Translations under genes and position numbers: made by a program
Shown here: one piece after another, positions 8,681 to 18,431 of the stretch
Layout: each line of letters opens with the position of its first letter
Numbering within the stretch: position 1 is the stretch's first letter
Origin: Hymenobacter sp. YC55
GTDB taxonomy: Bacteria > Bacteroidota > Bacteroidia > Cytophagales > Hymenobacteraceae
Direction: 5' to 3'
Length of the DNA stretch: 64,000 nucleotides
Assembly (NCBI RefSeq): GCF_029433095.1
Contig: NZ_JARNTX010000001.1
Span: forward strand, 1,240,001-1,304,000
Notes under the pieces: generated by a model
Told to the model about the DNA's origin: nothing
The model's database searches: none
What the model saw: only the letters and a program-made list of their open reading frames with translations

Positions 8681-10621
8681 CTACTCAATCAGCAGCCGGC
8701 CCGGGTTGACTACGGGTTCTCCAGCTTCCTGGACTTCGTAGAAGTACACGCCCGGTGCGAGGCCACCGCAGTTGAAAGGCAACTCCAGACCACTCAGGTG
8801 GGAAAACTGGCGTACCGAGCGGCCTAGGGCATCGCGCAGGAGTAGGGTAGCATTGCGCAGGGCGGGGCGGCCACTTAGGCGCAGCACAGCCGTTTCGGTG
8901 AGTGGCTGCGGAAGCACTACCGCCGCCACTTGCCCGCAAGTAGCACATGCATTGCGGACGGCTTGTACCAGAGCGGGTGAACTGCTGGCGTACCCGTCGA
9001 AAGCGCCGCCCCAGAACTTGGTGTTGCTGAAGCCCGTGCCCGAACCGGTTGGAGTGCTAGGAGCCGTGGAGCCGCTCATGGTCCGGACGCCACGGATGGA
9101 GCGGTGGCCTGTGCGGTCGGCGATGGCGCCGCCGCCGTAGCGCCGATCCGAAACGGCCGCCCACACGTCGGGGCGGCTCCAGTTGCCACCTCGGAAATTG
9201 GAGCCAAGCGCATCGGTGCTGTTGGGCCAGGTTAGCTGGTTGTGGTCGCCATTGGCGGCTAGCGCGCCGTCGCCGGGCCGGCCATCGAACAGGCCGGCAT
9301 TCGTAGGCTGCCCGCCATCTTGCGCTGCCACCGTGATGCACCGTTCCCAGCAGTTGGAAGTCATTTCCATTACGCCGTAGTAAGTGGCGCCGCTTTGCTC
9401 GCGGGTGGTGTTGGCTTTTGCGAAAATTCCGCAGCGTAGCGGCCCCACGTCGCCGTCACCGCCCATGAAGGTGACGTTGCCATACGCACAATTGGCCGCT
9501 TGGTCGGTGGTTTCGGAGCCGTTTTCGGGGCCGCTGATGGTGCGAGCGGCCGTGATATTGGCATTGCCCCAGGCGTACTCTCCGGCTACCACGGGCTCCG
9601 GGCCGCGGCAAATCTTTTCGTATTGCAGCTCTGTCATCGGAGCCAGACCGGCCCAATCAAGATAAGCAGCGCCATCAGCCCAGATCAAGAAGTTAGCCGC
9701 TCGGTCGGGGCGGGCGCAACTGAATACCACGGGCGAGGTGGTGCCCATGCCGCTGGCCGGACACGTGATGGTGTTGCGCTGCGGGGTGCTGGCTAAGCCC
9801 GTCGGGACCATTACATAAGTGTTACCGCCAGCGGGACTATCGGCGCTAATATCGACGGGCACCCGCCGCACTTGTTGGGTGCGGGAAAGGCAATTGAGGA
9901 AGTCGGTGTACTGACCCTGGCTGAGCTCGTACTTCATACAATAGTGCGCGCCAAACCCTTTCGGGTAAGTTGCTGGCAAGGCAGCTGAACCGGCGTAGGT
10001 GGTGCCCCCTATCGATAGTTCGTTGCCGCTACCGCCCGAGCCGGTGTTTATCCATCGGAGGGCACCTACTGGCAATGCGGCTTCGTTTTCAATCCGGCTC
10101 AACGAACCAGCTACGCTTTCAAACTCACTGTCGAGAGCGCTTTGCGTGGTGGCATTCAGGTTAAAGGCTTGCTCGGGGATGTATACCATCTCGGTGGCAA
10201 AAACCTTGATTTCAAAGTTCGAGCCCGTCAACATCGCACCGTTGCTAAGCGCATTCCACGTGACACGGGCGCTGGTCGCGGCAAAACTACCACTACCCGT
10301 ACGCGCCCGATGCAGCAGGATGCCGGTGCCGTCGGGCGTGTCGCTGAAGGCTACGTCGGTTGGTACTACCGGCCGGTTGACGCCGAGGGTGGCATGGCTC
10401 CACCCATTGTTGGAGCCAACAGCCCGGTACTTCACAAACACCCACGCGGCGTCCCAATTGGTGGCATCTCGCCAAGAATTGTCCCACCGAATATCAAACT
10501 GTATGTCGGCCGTGCCACTCGTGATGTTGACGAGTCTGACGTTGGAAACCGTGAGGTTGTTGGCTTGAGTTGCCCGCCAGAACAGCAGTAAGAACAATAA
10601 AAAAGCGTAGCGTTTCAGCAT
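8681..10621 (-). CDS. Secreted FGE-fold protein with T9SS sorting domain
   Basis: A 646-residue protein with a signal peptide (1-20, ending TQA). An N-terminal region of about 130 residues rich in beta sequence (NLTVSNVRLVNIT, DIRWDNSW) is followed by an FGE-sulfatase-like domain, marked by MKYELSQGQY, ELQYEKICRGPEP, EYAWGN, GVMEMTSNCWER and FRGGNWSRP with a closing RSIRGVRT. The C-terminus (about 560-646) is a T9SS sorting domain ending in RLLIE. Secreted FGE-fold proteins of this kind are frequent in Cytophagales with no known reaction; carbohydrate or matrix binding is a guess. It is followed on its own strand by the hairpin at 8332-8386. Confidence 0.82.
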   Translation of the reverse strand: MLKRYAFLLFLLLFWRATQANNLTVSNVRLVNITSGTADIQFDIRWDNSWRDATNWDAAWVFVKYRAVGSNNGWSHATLGVNRPVVPTDVAFSDTPDGTGILLHRARTGSGSFAATSARVTWNALSNGAMLTGSNFEIKVFATEMVYIPEQAFNLNATTQSALDSEFESVAGSLSRIENEAALPVGALRWINTGSGGSGNELSIGGTTYAGSAALPATYPKGFGAHYCMKYELSQGQYTDFLNCLSRTQQVRRVPVDISADSPAGGNTYVMVPTGLASTPQRNTITCPASGMGTTSPVVFSCARPDRAANFLIWADGAAYLDWAGLAPMTELQYEKICRGPEPVVAGEYAWGNANITAARTISGPENGSETTDQAANCAYGNVTFMGGDGDVGPLRCGIFAKANTTREQSGATYYGVMEMTSNCWERCITVAAQDGGQPTNAGLFDGRPGDGALAANGDHNQLTWPNSTDALGSNFRGGNWSRPDVWAAVSDRRYGGGAIADRTGHRSIRGVRTMSGSTAPSTPTGSGTGFSNTKFWGGAFDGYASSSPALVQAVRNACATCGQVAAVVLPQPLTETAVLRLSGRPALRNATLLLRDALGRSVRQFSHLSGLELPFNCGGLAPGVYFYEVQEAGEPVVNPGRLLIE

Positions 10622-10748
10622 AGATGCCTAAGTAGGAGGTAGCGAGAATAGGGTGGAAAAACTCTGGAAACCGCTCGAAGATAGTGGTTTGCTACCCCAC
10701 CTAGACCATGTTTGGCCGTCTTCTCCTACACCATCATAGGCAGCCAAT

Positions 10749-12233
10749 CTAGCTGGCAGGAGCCGCTAACTGAGGAAACGGAGTTGATTCGCCGTACTGC
10801 ACGATGTTTTCGATCATGCCCCGGAAAATGATAAAGTGAAACGGCACCAGGGAGTACCAGTAAAGCCGGCCAGCCAGTCCGTACGGGCGAAAGGCGGCCA
10901 ACTGCTCCAACGTGTGCGAACCGTCGTCGTTGGGCAGGATGCGGAATTGCAGCCATGCTTCGCCAGGAAGCTTCATTTCGGCGTAGAGCAGCAGGCGGCA
11001 GCTTTTGCGGTCGGCTACGAGCACGCGCCAGAAGTCGAGTGGGTCGCCGGCGCGCAGGCTGGTAGGTGAGCGGCGGCCACGGCGTAAACCTACGCCGCCG
11101 GCTACCTTGTCCATGAGGCCGCGCACGCGCCAGAGCCAATCCACCTTATACCAGCCCCGCTCTCCACCGATGCTCCACACGTTTTGTAGCACTTCTTGCG
11201 GAGGCCGGGTGAAGCGCAGCGTCTGGCGGTCGGTGAGCAGGCCGAACTGCGGAATTTGGATGTGGTCCATGTAGTTGCGGGGCATTACGCCGCTGCTCAG
11301 CGCATCAGACCAGCTACTCACCACTTCGTTTTGCTCGATGCGTTGGAAGGCCAGTTCTACGGCGGCGTAGTAAGTCATGCACTTGTGCGGCAGCACTTCC
11401 GCAATGCTGCGTTTAGGGTCGGCTACGGTGTCATTACGTAAACTTTCCACTAGGCTTTGCGCCAGCGAAAATGTGGTGCGCGTAACCAGAAACAGCCACC
11501 ACGACGACAGCCGCGGCGTGAGTACCGGCACCGTCACGATGTAGCGCCGGTACTCACGCACGGCAGCTAGTTTCAGTAGCATCTCGCGGTAGGTTAGCAC
11601 GTCGGGGCCGCCAATGTCGAAGGAGCGGTTAAAGCAAGCTTCGTTGTCGAGCACATGGGTGAGGTAGTGCATCACGTCGCGGATGCCGATGGGCTGGCAC
11701 CGCGAGTTCAGCCAGCGGGGCGTCACCATCACGGGCAACTTCTCCACCAAGTCTCGGATAATCTCGAACGACGCCGACCCCGACCCAATGATAATGCTGG
11801 CCCGAAGCACCGTCAGGGCCGCTTTGCAGTTGCCAAGCACCTCTTCCACGGCTTTGCGCGAGCGTAGGTGCGTGCTCAAGTCGTGGTCGTTGGCGATGCC
11901 GGAAAGATAAGTTACCTGCCGGGCTGTGGTGGTATCGAGGTACTGCCCAAAGTGCCGCGCCGACTGCTGCTCGGAATGAAAGAAGTTTTTGTTGTTGCCG
12001 CTCATCGAGTGCACCAAGTAGTAGGCCGCGTCGAGGTCAGTAGGCAGGTCCCGCAGCGAATCTGGCTTCAGCAGGTCGCCTTGCGCTACCGTTACGCGGG
12101 TGCGCAAACGCTCTGGCAACTCGAAGCGGCGTGGGTCCCGCACCAAGCACACAACCTCGTGGCCGGCTTCCACTAGCAAGGGCAGCAGGCGTTGGCCGAT
12201 ATAACCATTGGCACCAGTGAGCAGGATTTTCAT
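10749..12233 (-). CDS. NAD(P)-binding SDR-type protein with C-terminal DUF2867
   Basis: A 494-residue two-domain protein. It opens with the Rossmann glycine motif TGANGYIGQRLL (7-18), and the first ~290 residues follow the atypical SDR/NmrA pattern, including AYYLVHSMSG and a YLSGIAN stretch. The last ~150 residues match DUF2867 (FWRVLVADRKSCRLLLYAEMK, then FHFIIFRGMIENI). This architecture is annotated in many bacteria as a nucleoside-diphosphate-sugar epimerase-like or NADH-ubiquinone-oxidoreductase-related protein, but the substrate is not known. It is divergent from the DUF1579 gene. Confidence 0.85.
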   Translation of the reverse strand: MKILLTGANGYIGQRLLPLLVEAGHEVVCLVRDPRRFELPERLRTRVTVAQGDLLKPDSLRDLPTDLDAAYYLVHSMSGNNKNFFHSEQQSARHFGQYLDTTTARQVTYLSGIANDHDLSTHLRSRKAVEEVLGNCKAALTVLRASIIIGSGSASFEIIRDLVEKLPVMVTPRWLNSRCQPIGIRDVMHYLTHVLDNEACFNRSFDIGGPDVLTYREMLLKLAAVREYRRYIVTVPVLTPRLSSWWLFLVTRTTFSLAQSLVESLRNDTVADPKRSIAEVLPHKCMTYYAAVELAFQRIEQNEVVSSWSDALSSGVMPRNYMDHIQIPQFGLLTDRQTLRFTRPPQEVLQNVWSIGGERGWYKVDWLWRVRGLMDKVAGGVGLRRGRRSPTSLRAGDPLDFWRVLVADRKSCRLLLYAEMKLPGEAWLQFRILPNDDGSHTLEQLAAFRPYGLAGRLYWYSLVPFHFIIFRGMIENIVQYGESTPFPQLAAPAS

Positions 12234-12464
12234 GGCGGACAGTAAAGAGGTGGTTTCTCTTTAACCGAAGCGCGGCCATTGGGTTGTGCAAGCTGCCCTT
12301 TCTTTTGCCTGTGTAGCAGCTCTGTGTAAGCGTATAAGTGTCACAAAAAACAGCTGGCAATTAATTGTAATCTTGTTTTATTAATAATTAAAATTAATTA
12401 ATATATAAGCTTGCTTTTTGTAATATAGTGTCTATTCATCGTCCTCTTAATTACTACAGACAAC

Positions 12465-13064
12465 ATGAAAACGACTACACTTAGTATTCTTATCAGCCTT
12501 TTCGTGGCGCACGCTGCTTTGAGCCAACAGGCATTGGTATCGACCAAAGGAAAGGCCACTTCGCCCGTTAGTGCGGCTTCCGCCCTGAAAGCACCCGCTT
12601 CTACCGATTTCCATAAAATGCTAGCTCGATCAAATGGCGCCTGGACCGGTGAGGCAACCATGACGTTCGCGCCCGATACACCCCCCATAACCAGCACATC
12701 GACGCTCACAAACACCATGGTAATGGGAGGTCTATATCAGGTGTCGGAGGTTAAATGGAACATCAGGGGCAAGCTTCTCACCGGGGTACGAACCACGGGC
12801 TACGACGCTACTAAAAAAGTATTTACCCGGGCCATGATTCAGGATGGCGGCAACGGTGTTGCGATGGAAGGCCCTTGGGATGAGGCGAGCAAATCCTTTT
12901 CTATGCGCTACAAACAGAACAATTCAGCGGGTATCGAGGAAGACATGAAAGAGGTGTACACGATAGTAAACGAGGACACCGAGATACTGGAGATATATCG
13001 TCTGGACCCGACTACGAAAAAGGAGTCGAGAATCCTGCGCGTTAAGTGGACAAGAGATAAGTAA
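12465..13064 (+). CDS. Secreted DUF1579 family protein
   Basis: A 199-residue protein with a signal peptide (about 1-20, ending in LSQQ). The mature part fits DUF1579: an early segment (LARSNGAWTGEATMTF) followed by strand-like stretches (TNTMVMGGLYQVSEV, TTGYDATKKVFTR, MEGPWDEASKSF). The family is lipocalin-like and of unknown function. It is preceded by a very AT-rich divergent promoter region (about 12360-12430). Confidence 0.82.
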   Translation: MKTTTLSILISLFVAHAALSQQALVSTKGKATSPVSAASALKAPASTDFHKMLARSNGAWTGEATMTFAPDTPPITSTSTLTNTMVMGGLYQVSEVKWNIRGKLLTGVRTTGYDATKKVFTRAMIQDGGNGVAMEGPWDEASKSFSMRYKQNNSAGIEEDMKEVYTIVNEDTEILEIYRLDPTTKKESRILRVKWTRDK

Positions 13065-13356
13065 GGAACAGTAGAAGCAGACAAAGAAAGGATCCTACTT
13101 AACCTAATGCGCCTTTCTAAACTGGATTCAGCTTAGACAATAGCAAGTGGAACACCAAGGGTGTCAATGATCCGAACTGGCTTGTATGGCATTACGCTTC
13201 AGAGGCTAGAGAGATGCTTTTGCCAGAATGCTTTACCGATAACGTTTTCGTGAATAAATCTTCTGTACTCTAGTTTAATCTAGCTGCTATTTAAGTACTT
13301 AACTACTTGGCAGCGCTAGGTGGCGTTGCCTGCCCATCCCACCCTTGCTCTGCTTT

Positions 13357-15483
13357 ATGAAAACTGTAGTTAAGAAATTCCGCGGACTGCTTGTGGGCGC
13401 CCGGATTATTGTTCGGCAGCAGCGTAAGACTTACGTAACAGCATCGGTGGGTATGATGCTTGTTGTCTTTCTTGGGGCTTTTCAGACACTTCATCAACCA
13501 GCTAAAGCCAAGGTGGAGCAGCCCGTATTGGGTAGCCGGTCAGCTAAAGTCTTGGAAATAGGCGGGCTGAAATTCAAAGACTTAAACAAGAACGGCAAGC
13601 TCGATACATACGAAGACTGGCGCTTGCCAGCAGAAGCGCGGGCGCAAGACCTGGTGGCACGCATGTCGGTGGCCGAAAAGGTGGGGTTCATGCTCATTAG
13701 CTCCACTCGCCTGCAGAATGATTGGGCGTTTGAAGCACCCAAAAACAAGGAGCCCATTACCAGCCAGTTCAACGAAGAGGATCTGGTTACGTCCACCAAC
13801 ATGTTCACGCGCAAACAGTTGCCCGTGCCCATCATGACTGCTGCTGGCACTACCAAAGCGGTAACCCAATTTCACCAGCGGCACTTTATTCTGCGGGCCA
13901 ATGTGAGTGCCCGCACAACGGCGGAATGGGCCAATCGGCTGCAGGCGCTGTGTGAGAGCCAGCCGTTGGGCATTCCGGCCATTGTGGCTTCCAATCCCCG
14001 CAACCATATCACGACGGCCGCAGCGGTTGGTACCAGCGTCGGGACTACGGCTTTTTCGAAGTGGCCCGGCGAGTTGGGGTTGTCGGCCATGCGAGACCTG
14101 AAGCTGACGCGTGAATTCGCCGACATTGCCCGGCAGGAGTGGGCCGCGGTTGGCTTGCGCAAAGGCTACATGTACATGGCCGATTTGTCAACGGAGCCCC
14201 GCTGGCAACGCGTAGACGGTACTTTTGGCGAGAATGCCGAGTGGGTGGCGCAAATGATAACCCAAGTAGTGCTTGGCTTCCAAGGGCCCACGCTCAGCCC
14301 GACTTCCGTGGCACTTACCACCAAGCACTTCCCAGGTGGGGGAGCCGGGGAGGGCGGCCAAGACCCGCACTTCGACTGGGGCAAGAAAGAGGTATTTCCG
14401 GGCGGCCAGTTTGCCAACAACCTGATTCCTTTTAAGGCAGCAATTAAGGCGGGTACTTCCGCCATCATGCCGTACTATTCGATGCCGGTCGGTACGAAGT
14501 ACGAGCAGATAGCCTACGCCTACAACAAAGCCGTTATCAAAGACTTGCTGCGTACCGAGCTAGGGTTTAAGGGAATCATCAACTCCGACACCGGCCCCAT
14601 TGAAATGATGCCTTGGGGCGCCGAAGAGCTAACCATCACCCAGCGGTACCATCGGGCCTTGCAAGCGGGCGTTAACCTGTTTTCCGGCACCGCCGACCCC
14701 ACCGAGCTTCTGAAAACCGTCGAAAGCAACCCGGACGATATGCCGCTTATCAACGATTCAGTTCGGCGGCTGTTGCTGGAGAAGTTTGCCTTGGGCTTGT
14801 TTGAAAATCCGTACGTGGACGAAGCCGCAGCCGAGACAATCGTGAACAATCCGAAGTCGGCGGCCCGGGCGGCGGTGGCCTTGCGCAAGTCCATTGTGCT
14901 GTTGCGCAACGAGGCCAAGGCGTTGCCGCTAAAGGCGAAAACCAAGGTGTACTTCGAGTCTTACCAAAAAGCCGGCAACGCACCCGCCACCGGAGCCGGG
15001 GAAGTGTATGCCGCTAAGGGCAGTTCGTACCCCGTAGAGTTTGTGGGCACGCCCGAAGAGGCCGACGTTGTGCTGCTCTGGCTCAAGCCCATGAGCAAGT
15101 CCTTGTTTGCCTCAGATGGTGGGCCGCTGTACCTGTCGTTATCGAAGAATGCGGTGGAGGTTGCTTACATCAAGGCGCTTATGGCCAAAAAGCCCACGAT
15201 TCTGGCAGTTAACTACAGCAATCCGTGGGTTATCGACGAGGTGTATAATGCAAGCACGAAAAGCCGTTGCCTAGGCGTGTTGGCCACTTTCGGTACCACC
15301 CCCGAAGCGCTGCTAGATGTGGTGACGGGCAAGTTTAACCCCACGGGCAAGATGCCGTTCACAACCCCGGTTTCCGAGGAAGTAGTGCAAAAGCAGCAAG
15401 AAGATGTGCCAGGCTACAAGGAAGCGCCAGGCTATGTCTTGTTTAAGTACGACGAAGGCTTGAGCTATCCTGGAAATCAATAA
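13357..15483 (+). CDS. Glycoside hydrolase family 3 protein (beta-glycosidase)
   Basis: A 708-residue GH3 enzyme that should hydrolyse terminal beta-linked sugars. I prefer the ATG at 13357 to the TTG at 13345. The N-terminus has basic residues and a membrane segment (about 29-45), so it is exported or membrane-anchored. A DLNKNGKLDTYEDW stretch before the catalytic barrel looks like an EF-hand-type calcium loop. The candidate nucleophile is Asp411 in GIINSDTGP, at the place of the family SDW motif. TTKHFPGGG (about 320-330) is the KHFxG motif. The second alpha/beta domain begins near residue 500 (RKSIVLLRNE). It converges on lysA and shares its bidirectional terminator. Confidence 0.9.
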   Translation: MKTVVKKFRGLLVGARIIVRQQRKTYVTASVGMMLVVFLGAFQTLHQPAKAKVEQPVLGSRSAKVLEIGGLKFKDLNKNGKLDTYEDWRLPAEARAQDLVARMSVAEKVGFMLISSTRLQNDWAFEAPKNKEPITSQFNEEDLVTSTNMFTRKQLPVPIMTAAGTTKAVTQFHQRHFILRANVSARTTAEWANRLQALCESQPLGIPAIVASNPRNHITTAAAVGTSVGTTAFSKWPGELGLSAMRDLKLTREFADIARQEWAAVGLRKGYMYMADLSTEPRWQRVDGTFGENAEWVAQMITQVVLGFQGPTLSPTSVALTTKHFPGGGAGEGGQDPHFDWGKKEVFPGGQFANNLIPFKAAIKAGTSAIMPYYSMPVGTKYEQIAYAYNKAVIKDLLRTELGFKGIINSDTGPIEMMPWGAEELTITQRYHRALQAGVNLFSGTADPTELLKTVESNPDDMPLINDSVRRLLLEKFALGLFENPYVDEAAAETIVNNPKSAARAAVALRKSIVLLRNEAKALPLKAKTKVYFESYQKAGNAPATGAGEVYAAKGSSYPVEFVGTPEEADVVLLWLKPMSKSLFASDGGPLYLSLSKNAVEVAYIKALMAKKPTILAVNYSNPWVIDEVYNASTKSRCLGVLATFGTTPEALLDVVTGKFNPTGKMPFTTPVSEEVVQKQQEDVPGYKEAPGYVLFKYDEGLSYPGNQ

Positions 15484-15494
15484 AAGGTAGTCAG

Positions 15495-15554
15495 CCAAAA
15501 CAGCAACGCGTCCCCGGCTCCATGTGTGAAGCCGGGGACGCGTTGCTGTTTTGG
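15495..15554. terminator. Bidirectional terminator between GH3 and lysA
   Basis: A perfect 25-base-pair inverted repeat (15495-15519 with 15530-15554) with a 10-base loop, A-rich before and T-rich after the GC core, lies exactly between two converging genes. It should terminate transcription from both sides. Confidence 0.88.
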
Positions 15555-15591
15555 AAACCGGATAGAAGAGGGGTACCCCTTGCTAGGCTTA

Positions 15592-16740
15592 TTACTCGCC
15601 CACGTATACAGCAGCGGCCTTCTCCCGCAGATTGTACCCCGACGACATTACCTCGCCGTAAGCACCCGCCGAGCGAATAGCCACTAAGTCGCCGCGTTGC
15701 GTCTCGGGGAGCAGCACGCCCTTGCGGAACGTATCCGACGATTCGCAGATGGGGCCTACTACGTCGTAAAGCTGCTCGGTGCTGTTGCTGCTCAGGTTTT
15801 GGATGTAGTGATAGCTGCCGTAGAGGGCTGGGCGCATCAGCTCGGTCATGCCCGCATCGAGGATGGCGAAATTGGTTTGCTGGCTCTGCTTCACGTAGAG
15901 CACCTTGCTTATGAGCGTGCCGCACTGCGCCACCAAGGCTCGGCCTAGCTCCACGTGCACTTGCTGGCCCGGCCGCCGAATGAGGTGGCGTTCGAACATC
16001 GAGAAGTAGCCTTCAAAATCAGGAATGGCCTGCTCGTCGGGTTGCTCGTAGTTGATGCCGAGGCCGCCACCCACGTTGAGGTGCGGCAGATTGTAGCCCT
16101 GGTCGCTGAGGGACGTTTGTAACTCGTTGAGCCGCTCGCTGAGCTTGGCAAAAACCTGCAAATTGGTGATTTGCGAGCCAATGTGCGCATGCAGACCCAC
16201 TAGCTCCAGGTTCGGCAGCGAACTCAGGTGGGCTACTACGCCCGGCAAATCAGTCAAGCTGATGCCGAATTTGTTGGCTGCAAGGCCTGTCGTGATGTGC
16301 GGGTGCGTGTAGGCGTCCACGTTGGGGTTCACGCGCAGGGCCACACGCGCCTTCCGGTTTTGTGCGCCGGCCAGCGCGTCCAGCACCGCCAGTTCTTCTG
16401 TCGATTCGGCATTGAAGCACCAGATATCGGCGGCCAGCGCCAGGTTGATTTCCGCATCCGACTTGCCTACGCCGGCAAATACAATGTGGTTGGGGGCAAA
16501 GCCGGCATCCAGGGCACGTTGCACTTCCCCGCCGCTTACGCAGTCGGCCCCAAGGCCGCGGTTTTTGATGCGTTCCAGAACCGGGAGGTTGGCATTGGCT
16601 TTCAGGGCGTAGTGTACCAGGAAATTGCGCGGCTCGGCGGCTTGCTGCAAAGCCGTCAGGGTCTGGTCGAGCAGGCCAAGGTCGTAGTGGTAGAAGGGCG
16701 TGGGCTGCGTAAGCAGCGCGGGAGACAGTTGAAAAGACAT
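15592..16740 (-). CDS. lysA: Diaminopimelate decarboxylase
   Basis: Cytoplasmic PLP enzyme that converts meso-diaminopimelate to L-lysine, the last step of the pathway. The 382-residue length fits the shorter Bacteroidota forms. Lys47 in HYALKANAN is the PLP lysine, VGGGLG is the phosphate-binding glycine run, and ICESSD near the C-terminus holds the catalytic cysteine of the LysA family, which argues against an arginine or ornithine decarboxylase. It lies 171 bases after lysC on the same strand, so first and last steps of lysine synthesis sit together. Confidence 0.95.
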   Translation of the reverse strand: MSFQLSPALLTQPTPFYHYDLGLLDQTLTALQQAAEPRNFLVHYALKANANLPVLERIKNRGLGADCVSGGEVQRALDAGFAPNHIVFAGVGKSDAEINLALAADIWCFNAESTEELAVLDALAGAQNRKARVALRVNPNVDAYTHPHITTGLAANKFGISLTDLPGVVAHLSSLPNLELVGLHAHIGSQITNLQVFAKLSERLNELQTSLSDQGYNLPHLNVGGGLGINYEQPDEQAIPDFEGYFSMFERHLIRRPGQQVHVELGRALVAQCGTLISKVLYVKQSQQTNFAILDAGMTELMRPALYGSYHYIQNLSSNSTEQLYDVVGPICESSDTFRKGVLLPETQRGDLVAIRSAGAYGEVMSSGYNLREKAAAVYVGE

Positions 16741-16911
16741 GGTATGCGAAACCCTACTCGTAGTTCTTTTTCCAACTGCCGGCGCAGTATAAAAGAGAGG
16801 AGCAGCAAGCCGCTTTCTTTTATTGATAACGCGCAGTCGGTAGGCTAGCTAGGGGTGGTTGAGAATCAAAAAATGATGAGATAACTAAGTGATATGCGGA
16901 AAAGCGTGTGC

Positions 16912-18285
16912 TTACAGCGCTAGTTCCCCTTCTTTTTCCGAGAATAGGCTAGGAGAGGAAGATGGCCGCCGGAACAAGCCATCGTTCAAAGCGCGCAGCG
17001 CCTGCACTTTATCGGCAGTATGCACGAGCACGCTGATGTTGTTGGGCGAGCCGCCGTAGGAAATCATGCGCATCGGAATGTCTTTCAGCGCCTCGAACGC
17101 CCGGTAGGCCGCCCCGTAATTGGTCTGCACCAAATTGCCAACCAAGCAAATGATAGTTTGGTGCTCGTCCACTTCCACGGTGCCGAAGCGGCGTAGTTCC
17201 TCTAGAATTTGCGGAAGGCGGGAGGCATCGTCGATAGTGAGGGACACGGCGACTTCCGATGTGGTTATCATGTCGATAGACGTACGGTATCGCTCGAAAA
17301 TCTCAAACAAATTGCGCAGGAAGCCATGCGCCAGCAGCATCCGGCTCGACTTCACGTTGATGGCCGTGATACCGTCTTTGGCGGCCACCGCCTTAATAGC
17401 CTCCTGACCGGTTTTGCTGGAAATAAGGGTGCCAGGAGCCTCCGGCTGCATGGTGTTCAGCAGCCGTACCGGAATGCCGTGTTGGCGGGCTGGCAGCACC
17501 GAGCTTGGGTGCAGGATTTTCGCTCCGAAATACGCCAGCTCGGCCGCTTCATCAAATGACAATTCGCGCAGTGGATACGTGTCTTTCACTACGCGTGGGT
17601 CGTTGTTGTGCAGCCCGTCGATGTCAGTCCAGATTTGGATTTCTGCGGCTTCGGCGGCCGCCCCAATCAGGGAGGCAGAGTAGTCGGAGCCGCCGCGCTT
17701 CAGGTTGTCGATAAAGCCTTGGGTATTGCGGCAGATGTAGCCCTGCGTAATAAACAATTGCTGATCGGCGTGCTGCGCGAGTAGTGCCTGCAGGTGCTCC
17801 CGAATGTAGGCGGCGTCGGGCTCGTCGTCGGCATCGATGCGCATGAAATCCAGGGCAGGCAGCAGCACCGCCTCGCGCCCTAAAACGCCCGTGTAGTACT
17901 GGTGAAACAGGTAAGTGCTTAGCAACTCGCCCTGCGCCAAAATCACTCGTTCGCCGGAAGCCGACAGGGGCTGACGCGTGAGGTCGAAGATGCTGCGGAA
18001 AATACCGTCGAGGTGCTTGATGGCGGCCGCAGCCACAGTGGCGTCGGGCAGCAGCTCGCGGGCTACCATGTGGTAGTCCTGCCGCATGATTTCAATGCGC
18101 GACATAGCAGCCGTTAGGTCGCCGTTGTGGAGCAGCCGGGCAATTTCAACAAGCGTGTTGGTGGTGCCGCTCATAGCCGACAACACCACGATACGCCGCT
18201 GCTCGGGCGCGTAAATCAATTCGGCTACTTCGCGCATCCGCTGTGCCGACCCGACGGACGTGCCGCCAAACTTGAGAACTTTCAT
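16912..18285 (-). CDS. lysC: Aspartate kinase (monofunctional)
   Basis: Phosphorylates L-aspartate, the entry step to lysine, threonine and methionine. The 457-residue form starts at the ATG at 18285, where the conserved MKVLKFGGTSVG begins; the open frame extends 12 codons further upstream without support. The kinase domain is followed by two ACT-type regulatory regions (from about residue 300, AINVKSSRML, and VGNLVQTNYG), so feedback control by lysine is likely. There is no homoserine dehydrogenase domain. A terminator-like hairpin with an eight-base T run ends only 34 bases before the start codon, which suggests leader-controlled expression. Confidence 0.95.
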   Translation of the reverse strand: MKVLKFGGTSVGSAQRMREVAELIYAPEQRRIVVLSAMSGTTNTLVEIARLLHNGDLTAAMSRIEIMRQDYHMVARELLPDATVAAAAIKHLDGIFRSIFDLTRQPLSASGERVILAQGELLSTYLFHQYYTGVLGREAVLLPALDFMRIDADDEPDAAYIREHLQALLAQHADQQLFITQGYICRNTQGFIDNLKRGGSDYSASLIGAAAEAAEIQIWTDIDGLHNNDPRVVKDTYPLRELSFDEAAELAYFGAKILHPSSVLPARQHGIPVRLLNTMQPEAPGTLISSKTGQEAIKAVAAKDGITAINVKSSRMLLAHGFLRNLFEIFERYRTSIDMITTSEVAVSLTIDDASRLPQILEELRRFGTVEVDEHQTIICLVGNLVQTNYGAAYRAFEALKDIPMRMISYGGSPNNISVLVHTADKVQALRALNDGLFRRPSSSPSLFSEKEGELAL

Positions 18286-18319
18286 ACAGGTGAAGAACGA
18301 AATACTAAGACGGAAGAGC

Positions 18320-18352
18320 AAAAAAAAGCGCCGGCCCTAAGAGGACCGGCGC
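18320..18352 (-). terminator. Terminator-type hairpin just upstream of lysC (candidate attenuator)
   Basis: On the reverse strand a 10-base-pair GC-rich stem (18352-18343 with 18337-18328, one G-U wobble) and five-base loop is followed at once by eight T residues (18327-18320). It ends 34 bases before the lysC ATG, leaving little room for a full promoter downstream, so transcription of lysC probably has to read through it. It may instead simply terminate the SPFH gene, whose stop is 240 bases upstream. Confidence 0.7.
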
Positions 18353-18395
18353 AGTGAGTTCAGGAGCAACTAAGTGCAAGGAACAGCAACGACGG

Positions 18396-18431
18396 TCAGG
18401 CCGGAATCTGTTTCTTGCATTTCTTGACCAT
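18396..18431 (-). CDS. Possible leader peptide of lysC (lysine-rich, 11 codons)
   Basis: A short reverse-strand frame, MVKKCKKQIPA followed by TGA, has four lysine codons in its first seven codons and ends about 44 bases before the attenuator stem. The same frame can be extended upstream to an ATG at 18500 (34 residues, one further lysine). A lysine-rich peptide before the first enzyme of lysine synthesis is what classical attenuation would need. No comparison with relatives was possible, and other short frames overlap here, so this is an inference. Confidence 0.3.
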   Translation of the reverse strand: MVKKCKKQIPA

